Position numbers and translations under genes: made by a program. Source: Comamonadaceae bacterium (GTDB lineage: Bacteria > Pseudomonadota > Gammaproteobacteria > Burkholderiales > Burkholderiaceae_C). From it: DNA of 40,676 nt. The DNA lies in assembly GCA_030602185.1 (NCBI GenBank), contig JAUWAE010000005.1:1-40676 (forward strand), in the 5' to 3' direction. Each line of letters begins with the position of its first letter. Position 1 is the stretch's first letter. The notes under the pieces are model-generated. The model did not search any database and was not told the DNA's origin. It saw nothing but the letters and a program-made list of their open reading frames with translations. This document shows, piece after piece, positions 18,272 to 26,508 of the stretch.

Positions 18272-18943
18272 ATGTTCGCAATCTATGGCACGTCGGGTCT
18301 GGTCTACCGGGGGCCGCTCGAGGATTTCAGGAAAGTCGCACCGTCGTTGCGCACGGCGCGCATCCGCGCCTTGATGGTCGAAGCGGACCGCGACCCCCTG
18401 GCGGCAGCGACCGAGCCGGTGAGTGCGACGCCGCCCCGCGGCACCACCGGTGCGCCACCGGCGCTGCAGGCCTATGCCGAGGTGCAGCGGCCTGCCGTGG
18501 TGCGCCGCCCCCTGTACCGGGTCGACGACGTCTGGACGGCTCCGGCGACGTCCGTGCCGCTCGCCTCCACCATCGAAGCGGCCTGGCAGGTCCTCGCAAC
18601 ACAGGGGATCGGGCAGGCCCCGGTGGTGGACGCGCAGCAGCGGCTCGTGGGCCTGCTCACTCGTGCCGAGCTGATGCGCGCCGACCGGCTGCCGGCACCT
18701 GACGCCCACCCGCTGGTCTGGCGCGCCTGGCTGGAGCAGCCGGTGGCCGAGGCCATGGTGTCGCCCGTACCCAGCGTCACCCCCGACACCGAGCTGCGCC
18801 GCCTCGCCCTGTTGCTGCTCGATACTGGGCTGCCGGGCGTGCCCGTGGTGGTGGACGACGGGGTGGTGGAGGGGTTCGTGTCGCGCAGCGACATCCTCAA
18901 AGCGGTGGTGCACGAGCCGCCGCTGGATCTCTGGGCCGGTTGA
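18272..18943 (+). CDS. CBS-domain pair protein
   Basis: The 223-residue protein has two C-terminal CBS domains. The first is around residues 85-140 (STIEAAWQVLATQGIGQAPV, then LVGLLTRAEL). The second is around 165-220 (AEAMVSPVPSVTPDTELRRL, then GLPGVPVVVDD and GFVSRSDILKAVV). CBS pairs usually bind adenosyl nucleotides and regulate a partner. The first 80 residues (starting MFAIYGTSGLVYRGPLEDF) look like a separate, unrecognised N-terminal segment with a Pro/Ala-rich linker; no catalytic domain or membrane segment is seen. It starts 42 bases after hemW and may be read with it. Function is unknown. Confidence 0.85.
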   Translation: MFAIYGTSGLVYRGPLEDFRKVAPSLRTARIRALMVEADRDPLAAATEPVSATPPRGTTGAPPALQAYAEVQRPAVVRRPLYRVDDVWTAPATSVPLASTIEAAWQVLATQGIGQAPVVDAQQRLVGLLTRAELMRADRLPAPDAHPLVWRAWLEQPVAEAMVSPVPSVTPDTELRRLALLLLDTGLPGVPVVVDDGVVEGFVSRSDILKAVVHEPPLDLWAG

Positions 18944-19008
18944 AACCGGCGACAATAGCCCTTTGGCCGATCCGCGGCCCTTTCGACCGACCCTGTTTAT
19001 TGCCCGCT

Positions 19009-21579
19009 GTGAACCCCACCGACAAGACCCCGACCAAATCCGCCGACCTGTCCCAGCTCGATGCCTTGACTGGCGGTGCCTTCAGTGCCCCGACCTCGGG
19101 CGAGCGCGCGGCGCGTGTGCGCGACTGGCTGGCCACCGAGCCGTCCGCCGATGTCATGGCCGAGGTGTACCGCGAGCTCTCCGTCCGCGACAAAGGGGCG
19201 GCCAAAGGCCTGAAGGAAAAAATCGACGAGATCAAGCGCGCCAAGGTGCAAGACGCCATTGCACAGGAATGGGCGGCCCGTGCCGAGGCCATGCTGGCCC
19301 AGCCGCGCCTCAACCTGGCCGATGCCATGGCCTGGCAGCGCGACGCCGCCAAAGCCGGTGCCCCGCTGTCCCGCGAGCCTCTGGCTGGTCTCAAGGTGGC
19401 TTTGGCCGAGCGCATGAAAGCGGTCGAAGACTTGCAGCATCGCCTCCAGGTCGAGCGCGAAGCGGCAGTCTTGCTGGCGCAACGCATTGAGATGCTGTCC
19501 ACCAAGCCCTGGACCGAAGCCCAGGCGGCCCTGGACGGCCTGAGGGCCGACGTGGCGGCCTGGCAGGTGCAGGCCGACGCGCTCGTCAACGACGCCGCCT
19601 GGACGGCACTTGACCCCAAGTTCCCGCCGCAGCTCGACACGTCGCGCAGCCAGCTCAAGCTGGTGTGGGAGGCTTTTGAAGCCGCCCTGGCCCAGGCCGT
19701 GACGGCGGCGAACGACCCGGCTGCCCCCTTGCCTGCCGTGCCGGTGTGGGCCGACGAATTGCGCCTGCTGCGGGGCGAGGCGGCCCCCGCACCGCAGATC
19801 GACCCCGCGGAACTCGTTGCCCGTCAGACCCAGGGCACCGAGGCGGTGAAGGCCGCCTTGGCGGCCCTGGCCAAGGAGGTGACGGCCGGCCACGCCAAGG
19901 CGATCCCCAAGGCGGTGGCTGAGCTGCGCGGCGCGCTCAAAGAGCACGGGCGCCACATCGTGGCCGAACTCGAGGCCGAGGTACAGGCCGCTCTGGCGCA
20001 GGCGGGCGAGCTGGAAGGTTGGCAGCGCTGGCGTGCCGACCAGCTGCGCGAAGAGCTGGTGGCCAAGGCCGTGGCCCTGACCCAGGCCCCCGAAGGGCAG
20101 CGCCTGGGCGGACGCAAGGTGCAGGAGACCTTGCGGGCCCTGCGCGAGCAATGGAAAACCACCGACCAGGGTGGGGCGCCCAACCACGCCTTGTGGAAGA
20201 AGTTTGACGATGCCTGCAACCAGGCCCACAAGGTCGTCGAGGCCTGGCTCGGCCGCCTGAAGGAACAGAACGAAGCCAATCGCGCGCAGCGGCTTGCCCT
20301 GATCGACGAGGTCAAGGCCTGGACCGCTGCCCATGCTGAACACACCGATTGGAAGGCGCAGCTGCGCGACCTGCACGGTTTCGCCGAGCGCTGGCGACAA
20401 TCGGGCCACCTGAGTGAAAAGGCCTTTGCCGAGATGCAGCCCTTGTGGAAGGCCGCCATGGCCGCCGCCCACGAGCGGTTGGAAGCTGCCCAGGCCGCCA
20501 GCCTGGCCCGCCGCCAGGCCCTGATCGAGGAGGCGCAGGCCCTGGGCGCCGCCCCGGCGCTGCGCATCGACGCGATCAAGGCCTTGCAGCAGCGCTGGCA
20601 GCAGGAGGCGCACCAGGTGCCGCTGGACCGGCGCCAGGAGCAGAAACTGTGGGAAGCCTTCCGCAAGCCGATCGACGAGGCGTTCGAGCGCAAGTCGGCC
20701 GAGCGCGAGAAGGCGCAGTCGGCGGTGAGCGCGCACGACCAGGCGGTGCTCGCAGCCGCCAAGGCGCTGGAGGCGGCCAACGCCAGTGGCGATGCAGCGC
20801 GCATCCGTGCTGCCATCGATGCGTTGCGCCAAGCCGCCCGTGGCGAAGCCGATGCCGCCGCCCCGGTGGAAGCGGCACCCGCCGAGTCGCCGGCTGCGAC
20901 CGAAGCGCCGACGGAAGAGACTGCGGCGCCCGCACCGGCAGCCGCCCCGCGCAAGCTGGTGGCCATGCGGGGTGACGACCGCCCGGGGATGACCAAGGCC
21001 GTGCCGCAGGCGCCCCGCGCAGGCGGGCGCGAGGGCCGCCCCGGTGACCGACGCGACGGGCGCGACCTGGGCCGTGCCGGGCCCGCCGCCCGCCATGGCG
21101 AGGCCGCCCGTGGGCCCCGCCTTGGGGACGCCGCATTCCGTGCCCAGCGCCAGGCGCTGGAGCAGGCCGAGCTGGCACTCAAAAAGCTGGCGTCGCAAGC
21201 CCACGGCGAAGCCCTGACCCAGCTGCTCGAGGCCTGGCAGCGCCGCGACGCGCAGGCGCTGCCCGCAGCGCAGGCCCTCGGCGGGCGGGCGGCCGGTGCG
21301 GCACGTCCGGCCTGGGTTCAGGCCCTCGGTCAGGCGGCCGGTGACCCGGCACAGGCCGCCAGCAGCCTGCTGCGGCTGGAAATTGCCGCTGAATTGCCCA
21401 CCCCGGCCGAGCAGCTGGAAGCCCGCCGCGCGTTGCAGTTGCAGCTGCTGACCCGCCGCCACGAGTCAGCCCCGGCCGACACCTGGACCCAGGACGTGGC
21501 CCAGGTGCTCGCGGCCCCGCACGAAGCGGCTCAGGCACGCCGCCTGCAGGCGGTGCTCAAGGTGTTGCTGCGCCGGTGA
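19009..21579 (+). CDS. DUF349 domain-containing protein, large alpha-helical
   Basis: A protein of about 856 residues, mostly charged helix and coiled coil, with repeated tryptophan-containing helical units such as ALREQWKTTDQ, HGFAERWRQSGHLSEKAF and ALQQRWQQEAHQVPLDRR. These resemble DUF349 repeats. Towards the C-terminus is a low-complexity Ala/Pro/Glu region followed by an Arg/Gly/Asp-rich stretch, then another helical domain (from about residue 720). No enzyme motif or membrane segment is visible. The start is uncertain: GTG at 19009 (VNPTDKTPTK) fits the compositional start, but the frame is open to a TTG at 18940 overlapping the CBS gene stop. Its tail overlaps the converging mtfA-like gene by 23 bases. 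Function unknown. Confidence 0.8.
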   Translation: MNPTDKTPTKSADLSQLDALTGGAFSAPTSGERAARVRDWLATEPSADVMAEVYRELSVRDKGAAKGLKEKIDEIKRAKVQDAIAQEWAARAEAMLAQPRLNLADAMAWQRDAAKAGAPLSREPLAGLKVALAERMKAVEDLQHRLQVEREAAVLLAQRIEMLSTKPWTEAQAALDGLRADVAAWQVQADALVNDAAWTALDPKFPPQLDTSRSQLKLVWEAFEAALAQAVTAANDPAAPLPAVPVWADELRLLRGEAAPAPQIDPAELVARQTQGTEAVKAALAALAKEVTAGHAKAIPKAVAELRGALKEHGRHIVAELEAEVQAALAQAGELEGWQRWRADQLREELVAKAVALTQAPEGQRLGGRKVQETLRALREQWKTTDQGGAPNHALWKKFDDACNQAHKVVEAWLGRLKEQNEANRAQRLALIDEVKAWTAAHAEHTDWKAQLRDLHGFAERWRQSGHLSEKAFAEMQPLWKAAMAAAHERLEAAQAASLARRQALIEEAQALGAAPALRIDAIKALQQRWQQEAHQVPLDRRQEQKLWEAFRKPIDEAFERKSAEREKAQSAVSAHDQAVLAAAKALEAANASGDAARIRAAIDALRQAARGEADAAAPVEAAPAESPAATEAPTEETAAPAPAAAPRKLVAMRGDDRPGMTKAVPQAPRAGGREGRPGDRRDGRDLGRAGPAARHGEAARGPRLGDAAFRAQRQALEQAELALKKLASQAHGEALTQLLEAWQRRDAQALPAAQALGGRAAGAARPAWVQALGQAAGDPAQAASSLLRLEIAAELPTPAEQLEARRALQLQLLTRRHESAPADTWTQDVAQVLAAPHEAAQARRLQAVLKVLLRR

Positions 21580-22447
21580 GCGGGGGCGGCTGAAAGAAGC
21601 CGTCGAACAGCCGGGCCAAGCGAGGAAACTCGGCCTCGAACCGGGGCCGGTTGACGAAGTAGGCCTCGCACGCCACCGCAAAGAATTCGGCCGGTGAATG
21701 CGCGCCGTAGGCGTCCAGCCAGGGCGGCTCGGCGCCGAACCGTTCGGCCATTTCGACCGCATTGCGGAACTGGCGGTATTCGTCTTGCAAGGTGTCGGCC
21801 CAGAGGGCGTGGGCCGCCCGTGCGCCCAGGCCCAGGAAACCCGTCGGGAGGCGTGGGCAACCGTCGGCGTCGGCGTGGCGGGGCTTGTGGCGCATGTCGA
21901 TCTTGTGGGCGAATTCGTGGATGACGAGGCTGTGACCCAGCCGCCCGTCCTCCGCGTGGCCGCGCACATGCCGCCAGACCAGCATCACCGGACCACCCGC
22001 CATGGCCTCCCCGGCCAGTGGTTCGTCGTAGTGGTGCACGACGCCGGCTTCGTCCATCACCTCCCGGTGCGCCACCACCTCGTCGGGGTGGATGACGATG
22101 CCCACGAAATCGTCGTACCAGCGCAGCGCCCCAGGCCCCCAGTGCAGCAGCGGCAGGCAGGCCTGGGCCGCCACGCACAGGGCCATGTGGTCGGTGATCT
22201 CCAGCCCGTGGGTGCCGTGGAACTCCTTGCGGGCCAGAAATTGCTGGCACAGCCCACGCAGGCGTTCCCGTTCGCTGGCCGGGCGCGCGGCAATGAAGGG
22301 GTAGCGCGCCAGCACCTCTTGCCACAACGGTTCCGGCACCGGTACAGGGGCCTGCCAGCGGCGCGTCAGCTCCACCAGGGCACGCCACACGCGCTGCCAG
22401 CGGCTGGTCGGTCGGGCTCGTGCCGCCGCAGGTCGATGCCGTGCCAT
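21557..22447 (-). CDS. mtfA: MtfA-like zinc metallopeptidase (M90 family)
   Basis: MtfA in E. coli is a cytoplasmic zinc aminopeptidase that binds the repressor Mlc. The 296-residue product contains the zinc-binding HEFAHKID (177-184) and, downstream, the family block PAEFFAVACEAYFVNRP with the likely third ligand Glu. The preceding region (ARKEFHGTHGLEITDHMAL, then WYDDFVGIVIHPDEVV) is also characteristic. The ATG at 22447 is used because upstream in-frame sequence is antisense to lpxH. The C-terminal codons overlap the end of the DUF349 gene tail to tail. Role here is inferred from the family; regulation of Mlc is not expected in this lineage without evidence. Confidence 0.9.
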   Translation of the reverse strand: MARHRPAAARARPTSRWQRVWRALVELTRRWQAPVPVPEPLWQEVLARYPFIAARPASERERLRGLCQQFLARKEFHGTHGLEITDHMALCVAAQACLPLLHWGPGALRWYDDFVGIVIHPDEVVAHREVMDEAGVVHHYDEPLAGEAMAGGPVMLVWRHVRGHAEDGRLGHSLVIHEFAHKIDMRHKPRHADADGCPRLPTGFLGLGARAAHALWADTLQDEYRQFRNAVEMAERFGAEPPWLDAYGAHSPAEFFAVACEAYFVNRPRFEAEFPRLARLFDGFFQPPPLTGAATP

Positions 22448-22461
22448 GGGACGAACCGATG

Positions 22462-23277
22462 TCAGTTCGCAGGCCAGGGGCGGCGTTCCCAGCGCCCATC
22501 GGGGTGGCCCCGCAGCACTTCGGCGCGGGGGGGCTGGGCGGCCGCGTCCCAGTCGCTCAGCACGAGGCGGCGCTGCGCGCCACCCAGGTCGTGGTCGGCG
22601 GGGCGGTGGGTGTGGCCGTGCACCAGGGTGTCGGCCCCCACCTGCGCCAGTGCGCGCCGGGCGGTGTCGGCGTCCACGTCGCCATAACCCTCGAAGTTGG
22701 GTTGTCCGTTCGGGCCACGCGCCTGGGCTTTGCGGGCTTCGCTGGCCGCCCGCAGGCTGCGTGCCACCGCCTCGCGCTCGGCCAGCGGCCGGGCCAGAAA
22801 GTCGGCCTACCAGGCCGCGCTGCGCACCTGGGCACGGAAGCGCTGGTAGTCGTGGTCGTCCAGGCACCAGGCGTCGCCGTGGGTGAACAGGGTGGCGGAA
22901 CTGCCCCAGTCCAGCACGCAGGGGTCGGGCAGCGCTTGGGTGCCGGCCGCTTGGTGGAACGCGTCGCCCAGCAGGAAGTCGCGATTGCCGTGCATCACGT
23001 ACACAGGGCGCCGCCGGGTGCAGGCCCGCAGGGCTGCCAGTGCCTGACGGGCCACGGCCCGATCGGGGGCGTTCGGGGCGGGTGGGGCCGACAGCACGTC
23101 ATCACCCACCCACACCTCGAACAGGTCGCCCAGGATGAAGAGGGCGTCAAAATCCCCGGCCTGCAGGTAGTGCTCGAAAGCCCGGAGCGTGTCCGGCGTG
23201 TCGGCACCCAGGTGCAGGTCCGAGATCACTTCCACCCAGCGCCAGGCCGGCTGGGCGGTGAGCCGTGCGGCGTTCAG
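22462..23277 (-). pseudogene. lpxH: LpxH, UDP-2,3-diacylglucosamine diphosphatase, interrupted by an in-frame amber codon
   Basis: LpxH cleaves UDP-2,3-diacylglucosamine to lipid X in lipid A synthesis. All metallophosphatase motifs are present in one continuous frame: SDLHLG, LFILGDLFEVWVGDD, MHGNRDFLLG, FTHGDAWCLDDHDYQRFR and, after the break, LVHGHTHRPADHD. After SAAW a TAG at 22807-22809 interrupts the frame, exactly where related proteins have Gln (AAWQADFLARP); CAG to TAG is one transition. Reading frame and spacing are otherwise intact. No ATG is available near the N-terminus: CTG at 23277 (overlapping the ppiB stop) or GTG at the VEVISDL position are the candidates. A base-calling error, a recent mutation, or amber suppression are all possible. 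Confidence 0.85.
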
Positions 23278-23786
23278 AGGGCCACGGCCTTTTCGATCAC
23301 CACGTCTTCCACCGGCACGTCGTCGTGGAAGCCCTTGCGGCCGGTCTTGACGCCACGAATGGCGTCCACGATCTCGGTACCGCCCACCACCTTGCCGAAC
23401 ACCGCGTAGCCCCAGCCCTGCAGCGACGGCGCGGTGTGGTTGAGGAAGGCGTTGTCGGCGACGTTGATGAAGAACTGGGCCGTGGCGGAGTGGGGCGCCT
23501 GGGTGCGGGCCATGGCCAGGGTGTACTTGTCGTTTTTGAGGCCGTTGCTGGCTTCGTTTTCGATCGGCTCGCGGGTGGATTTCTGCTTCATGCCGGGCTC
23601 GAAGCCACCGCCCTGGATCATGAAGCCGTCGATCACGCGGTGGAAGATGGTGTTGTCGTAGTGGCCGCTGGCCACGTAGGCGAGGAAGTTTTCGGTGGAC
23701 TTGGGCGCCTTGTCGGCGTCGAGTTCGACCGTGATGACACCGCGGCCTGCGATGTGCAGTTCGACTTGGGGGTTGGCCATGTTCAT
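23274..23786 (-). CDS. ppiB: Peptidyl-prolyl cis-trans isomerase B, cytoplasmic cyclophilin
   Basis: Cyclophilins catalyse isomerisation of prolyl peptide bonds during folding. The 170-residue product has no signal peptide and shows the core: [19 protein letters not shown] (catalytic Arg in FHRVI), then [17 protein letters not shown] and [17 protein letters not shown]. Start ATG at 23786 overlaps the upstream ppiA stop by 4 bases; a second ATG two codons later (MANPQVELH) is also possible. Its stop overlaps the presumed CTG start of lpxH, so ppiA, ppiB and lpxH are probably one transcript. Confidence 0.95.
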   Translation of the reverse strand: MNMANPQVELHIAGRGVITVELDADKAPKSTENFLAYVASGHYDNTIFHRVIDGFMIQGGGFEPGMKQKSTREPIENEASNGLKNDKYTLAMARTQAPHSATAQFFINVADNAFLNHTAPSLQGWGYAVFGKVVGGTEIVDAIRGVKTGRKGFHDDVPVEDVVIEKAVAL

Positions 23787-24376
23787 TTCTCCAGAGTGGC
23801 TTTGAGGATGGTGACCGGGGTGGTGGGCACGTTCTGGTGCATGCCCCGGTTGCCGGTGGGCACGGCACGGATCTTGTCGACCACGTCCATGCCGCTGATG
23901 ACCTTGCCAAACACCGCGTAGCCGTGGCCGTCGCGTGCGTTGGACTGGTCGAGGAAGGCGTTGTCCTTCACGTTGATGAAGAACTGTGCGGTCGCGGAGT
24001 CGGGCACCATGGTGCGGGCCATGGCGACGGTGCCGCGGGCGTTGACCAGGCCGTTGCGCGACTCCAGCGGGATGGGTGCGCGCGTGGGCTTCTGGTTCAT
24101 GTCGGCCGTGAAGCCGCCCCCCTGGACCATGAAGTCGGGGATCACGCGGTGGAACACGGTGCCGTCGTAGTGGCCGGCCTTGACGTACTCCAGGAAGTTT
24201 TCCACCGTTTTGGGGGCTTTGTCGGGGGCGAGTTCGAGCACGACCGGCCCGAGCGTGGTGTCGAGTTTGACGCGGGGGGCAGTGCCCTGGCCGAAAGCGG
24301 CCGAGGTGGCACAGAGAGCCAGGGCGAACGTCAGGGTGGGCAGCAGGTGGCGTCGTTGCATGGGCTTGATGACCAT
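23783..24376 (-). CDS. ppiA: Peptidyl-prolyl cis-trans isomerase A, periplasmic cyclophilin
   Basis: This is a second cyclophilin with an export signal: basic start ([10 protein letters not shown]), hydrophobic core [13 protein letters not shown] and a likely cleavage after AAFG. The mature domain has [36 protein letters not shown] and [18 protein letters not shown], matching the PpiA core. The ATG at 24376 was preferred over the longer frame because it precedes the signal sequence directly; an ATG at 24361 is an alternative. It follows the TPR gene by 10 bases and overlaps ppiB by 4, placing three folding or envelope genes and lpxH in a row. Confidence 0.93.
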   Translation of the reverse strand: MVIKPMQRRHLLPTLTFALALCATSAAFGQGTAPRVKLDTTLGPVVLELAPDKAPKTVENFLEYVKAGHYDGTVFHRVIPDFMVQGGGFTADMNQKPTRAPIPLESRNGLVNARGTVAMARTMVPDSATAQFFINVKDNAFLDQSNARDGHGYAVFGKVISGMDVVDKIRAVPTGNRGMHQNVPTTPVTILKATLEK

Positions 24377-24386
24377 CGGGTGGGGT

Positions 24387-24983
24387 TCAGGGCGCGGTGG
24401 CGGCGGGGATTGCCTCAAGGCGTTGCAGCCGCTGTGCCAGCCCAGGGGTGTCTGGTGCCAGGCCCAGGCTGGTGCGGTAGGCCTGGGCGGCCAGCCGCAG
24501 GTAGACGTCGCCCAGGTTCTGGTGCGCGACGGCATAGGCCGGGTTCAGGCGGATCGCCGCTTCCAGGGCCTCACGGGCATGACCGAGCCGGCCGGCTGCC
24601 GCGTGCAGCACCGCCAGGTTGTTGTGGGGTTCCGGCAGCTCGGGGTAGTCGCGTGTCAATTCAGTGAACGTGGTCACGGCGTCGTCGGTACGCCCCTGGC
24701 GGCTGAGGATGACGCCCTTCATGAAGCGCGCTTGGGGGTCTTTCGGGTGGTCGGTCAGCCAGGCGTCGGCCTGTTGCAGCGCTTGCGGCAGCTGGTCGGC
24801 CTGGATCAGGCGTTGCAGCGTGTCGTAAGGCGCGTTTTGGGCCAGGGCGGCAGAGCCGGTGGCGGCGCCCCAGCCGACGGTGGCGCACAAGGCCAGAAGG
24901 CGACCCAACGAGGCCGCACGTTGCCACGGGGGCAGGCGGAGGGGCGGTCGGGGGGCGGAAAGGGTCATGAAGGAGGCTCGCAA
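24387..24983 (-). CDS. TPR-repeat protein, exported
   Basis: The 198-residue product has an N-terminal export signal (arginine-containing start, hydrophobic [18 protein letters not shown], cleavage near ALAQ). Tetratricopeptide repeats follow: [20 protein letters not shown], then [20 protein letters not shown], then [20 protein letters not shown] and [18 protein letters not shown] proteins are protein-interaction scaffolds; the partner is unknown. An internal ATG at 24968 (MTLSAPRPP) would also give a signal peptide and may be the true start. The gene is 10 bases upstream of ppiA and divergent from cysS across a 138-base region. Confidence 0.85.
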   Translation of the reverse strand: MRASFMTLSAPRPPLRLPPWQRAASLGRLLALCATVGWGAATGSAALAQNAPYDTLQRLIQADQLPQALQQADAWLTDHPKDPQARFMKGVILSRQGRTDDAVTTFTELTRDYPELPEPHNNLAVLHAAAGRLGHAREALEAAIRLNPAYAVAHQNLGDVYLRLAAQAYRTSLGLAPDTPGLAQRLQRLEAIPAATAP

Positions 24984-25041
24984 GGTGGGTCAGGGCAGGT
25001 GGGGCGAATGCGTGCACAATACGCCTCCCCACGCCGCACCG

Positions 25042-25058
25042 CCGTCCGGACCGGACGG
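25042..25058. promoter_or_regulatory. Perfect palindrome in the cysS/TPR divergent region (putative operator)
   Basis: CCGTCCGG and CCGGACGG form a perfect 8+8 inverted repeat separated by one base. It covers the place where a -35 element would sit for the TATACT below. This is operator-like by shape; no regulator is known. Confidence 0.4.
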
Positions 25059-25074
25059 TCGGACCCGGCGTCGA

Positions 25075-25080
25075 TATACT
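25075..25080 (+). promoter_or_regulatory. Putative -10 element of the cysS promoter
   Basis: TATACT matches the sigma70 -10 consensus at five of six positions and lies 41 bases before the cysS ATG. The sequence 17 bases upstream (CGGACG) is a poor -35 and falls within the palindrome at 25042-25058. Confidence 0.45.
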
Positions 25081-25097
25081 GAAAAGATTGTATCTGA

Positions 25098-25114
25098 GGG
25101 GGGCCTTGCCCCCC
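25098..25114 (+). promoter_or_regulatory. Perfect GC hairpin in the cysS leader
   Basis: GGGGGGC, loop CTT, GCCCCCC: a 7-bp all-GC stem that ends 7 bases before the cysS ATG. The only purine-rich ribosome-binding candidate (GAGGGG) is inside its 5' arm, so folding would hide it. Confidence 0.55.
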
Positions 25115-25121
25115 GCCTGCT

Positions 25122-26501
25122 ATGACTTTGCGCATTTACAACTCCCTCACGCGCCGCGTGGACGCCTTCACGCCCCTGGAGCCCGGGCACGTGCGCATGT
25201 ACGTCTGTGGCATGACGGTGTACGACCTCTGCCACCTGGGCCACGCCCGCTCCATGGTCGCTTTCGACGTGGTGCAGCGCTGGCTCAAGGCCAGCGGCTA
25301 CCGCGTGACCTACGTGCGCAACGTCACCGACATCGACGACAAGATCATCGCCCGCGCGCTGAAGAACGGCGAAACCATCCGCTCGCTCACCGACCGCATG
25401 GTGGACGCGCTGCACCAAGACGCCGACGCACTCAAGATCGAGCGCCCCACCTTCGAGCCGAGGGCGACCGAGTTCGTGCCGCAGATGCTCAGCCTGATCG
25501 GCCAGCTGGAGCAAAAAGGCCTGGCCTACCGCAGCCCCAACGGCGATGTGAACTACGCGGTGCGCCAGTTCCCGGGCTACGGCAAGCTGTCGGGCAAAAG
25601 CCTGGACGACCTGCGCGCCGGCGAGCGTGTGGCGGTGGACGACGGCAAGCAGGACCCGCTGGACTTCGTGCTGTGGAAGGCCGCCAAGGCCAGCGAGCCC
25701 GACGAGGCCAAATGGGACGGCCCGTACGGGCTGGGCCGCCCGGGCTGGCACATCGAATGCTCCGCCATGAGCTGCGAGATGCTGGGCGAGAGCTTCGACA
25801 TCCACGGCGGCGGCGCCGACCTGCAGTTCCCACACCACGAGAACGAGATCGCGCAGAGCGAGGGTGCCACCGGCCAGCCACTGGCCACGGTGTGGATGCA
25901 CAACGGCTTCGTGCGGGTGGACAACGAGAAGATGTCCAAGAGCCTGGGCAACTTCTTCACCATCCGCGAGGTGCTGGAGAAATACGACGCCGAAACCGTG
26001 CGCTTTTTCATCCTGCGCGCCCACTACCGCAGTCCGCTCAACTACAGCGACGCCCACCTGGACGACGCCAAGGCCGCGCTCAAGCGCCTGTACACCGCGC
26101 TCGACGCGGTGCCTGCGGCCGACGTGGCCATCGACTGGGCCGAGCCGCACGCGGCGCGCTTCCAGGCGGCGATGGACGAAGATTTCGGCACCCCCGAGGC
26201 GGTGGCGGTGCTCTTCGAGCTGGCCGGCGAGGTGAACCGCAGCCGTTCGGCCGAAAAAGCCGGGTTGCTCAAGGCCCTGGGCGCCACCCTGGGCCTGCTG
26301 CAGGAAGACCCGAAGGTCTTCCTGCAGGGCGGGGCAGCCGGCGGGCTGGACGAGGCCGCCATCCAGGCGCAGATCGAGGCGCGAGCCGCTGCGAAGGCTG
26401 CCAAGAACTGGGCCGAGGCCGATGCCATCCGCAAGGCCTTGCTGGAGCAGGGCATCGTGCTGAAAGACAACCCCGCAGGCACCACTTGGGAACGGGCCTG
26501 A
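25122..26501 (+). CDS. cysS: Cysteinyl-tRNA synthetase
   Basis: The enzyme charges tRNA-Cys with cysteine. The 459-residue class I synthetase starts [18 protein letters not shown] and has [19 protein letters not shown] (zinc Cys and HIGH-like HLGHA). It also has [20 protein letters not shown] and [14 protein letters not shown], with the remaining zinc ligands, and the KMSKS motif in [13 protein letters not shown]. Length is normal. The start ATG is supported by the family N-terminus; there is no separate Shine-Dalgarno, only the hairpin described upstream. The glycosylase gene follows after 7 bases. Confidence 0.96.
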   Translation: MTLRIYNSLTRRVDAFTPLEPGHVRMYVCGMTVYDLCHLGHARSMVAFDVVQRWLKASGYRVTYVRNVTDIDDKIIARALKNGETIRSLTDRMVDALHQDADALKIERPTFEPRATEFVPQMLSLIGQLEQKGLAYRSPNGDVNYAVRQFPGYGKLSGKSLDDLRAGERVAVDDGKQDPLDFVLWKAAKASEPDEAKWDGPYGLGRPGWHIECSAMSCEMLGESFDIHGGGADLQFPHHENEIAQSEGATGQPLATVWMHNGFVRVDNEKMSKSLGNFFTIREVLEKYDAETVRFFILRAHYRSPLNYSDAHLDDAKAALKRLYTALDAVPAADVAIDWAEPHAARFQAAMDEDFGTPEAVAVLFELAGEVNRSRSAEKAGLLKALGATLGLLQEDPKVFLQGGAAGGLDEAAIQAQIEARAAAKAAKNWAEADAIRKALLEQGIVLKDNPAGTTWERA

Positions 26502-26508
26502 GCGAGCC

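Noticed and set aside
18997-21462. Long minus-strand frame opposite the DUF349 gene
   Set aside because: Its composition is the mirror of a helical Ala/Gln/Arg-rich protein. The plus-strand frame has coherent repeats and a charged coiled-coil pattern, so it is the real gene.
22807-22809. Recoding of the lpxH stop as selenocysteine
   Set aside because: The codon is TAG, not TGA, no recoding element is visible, and a Gln codon one transition away is expected there.
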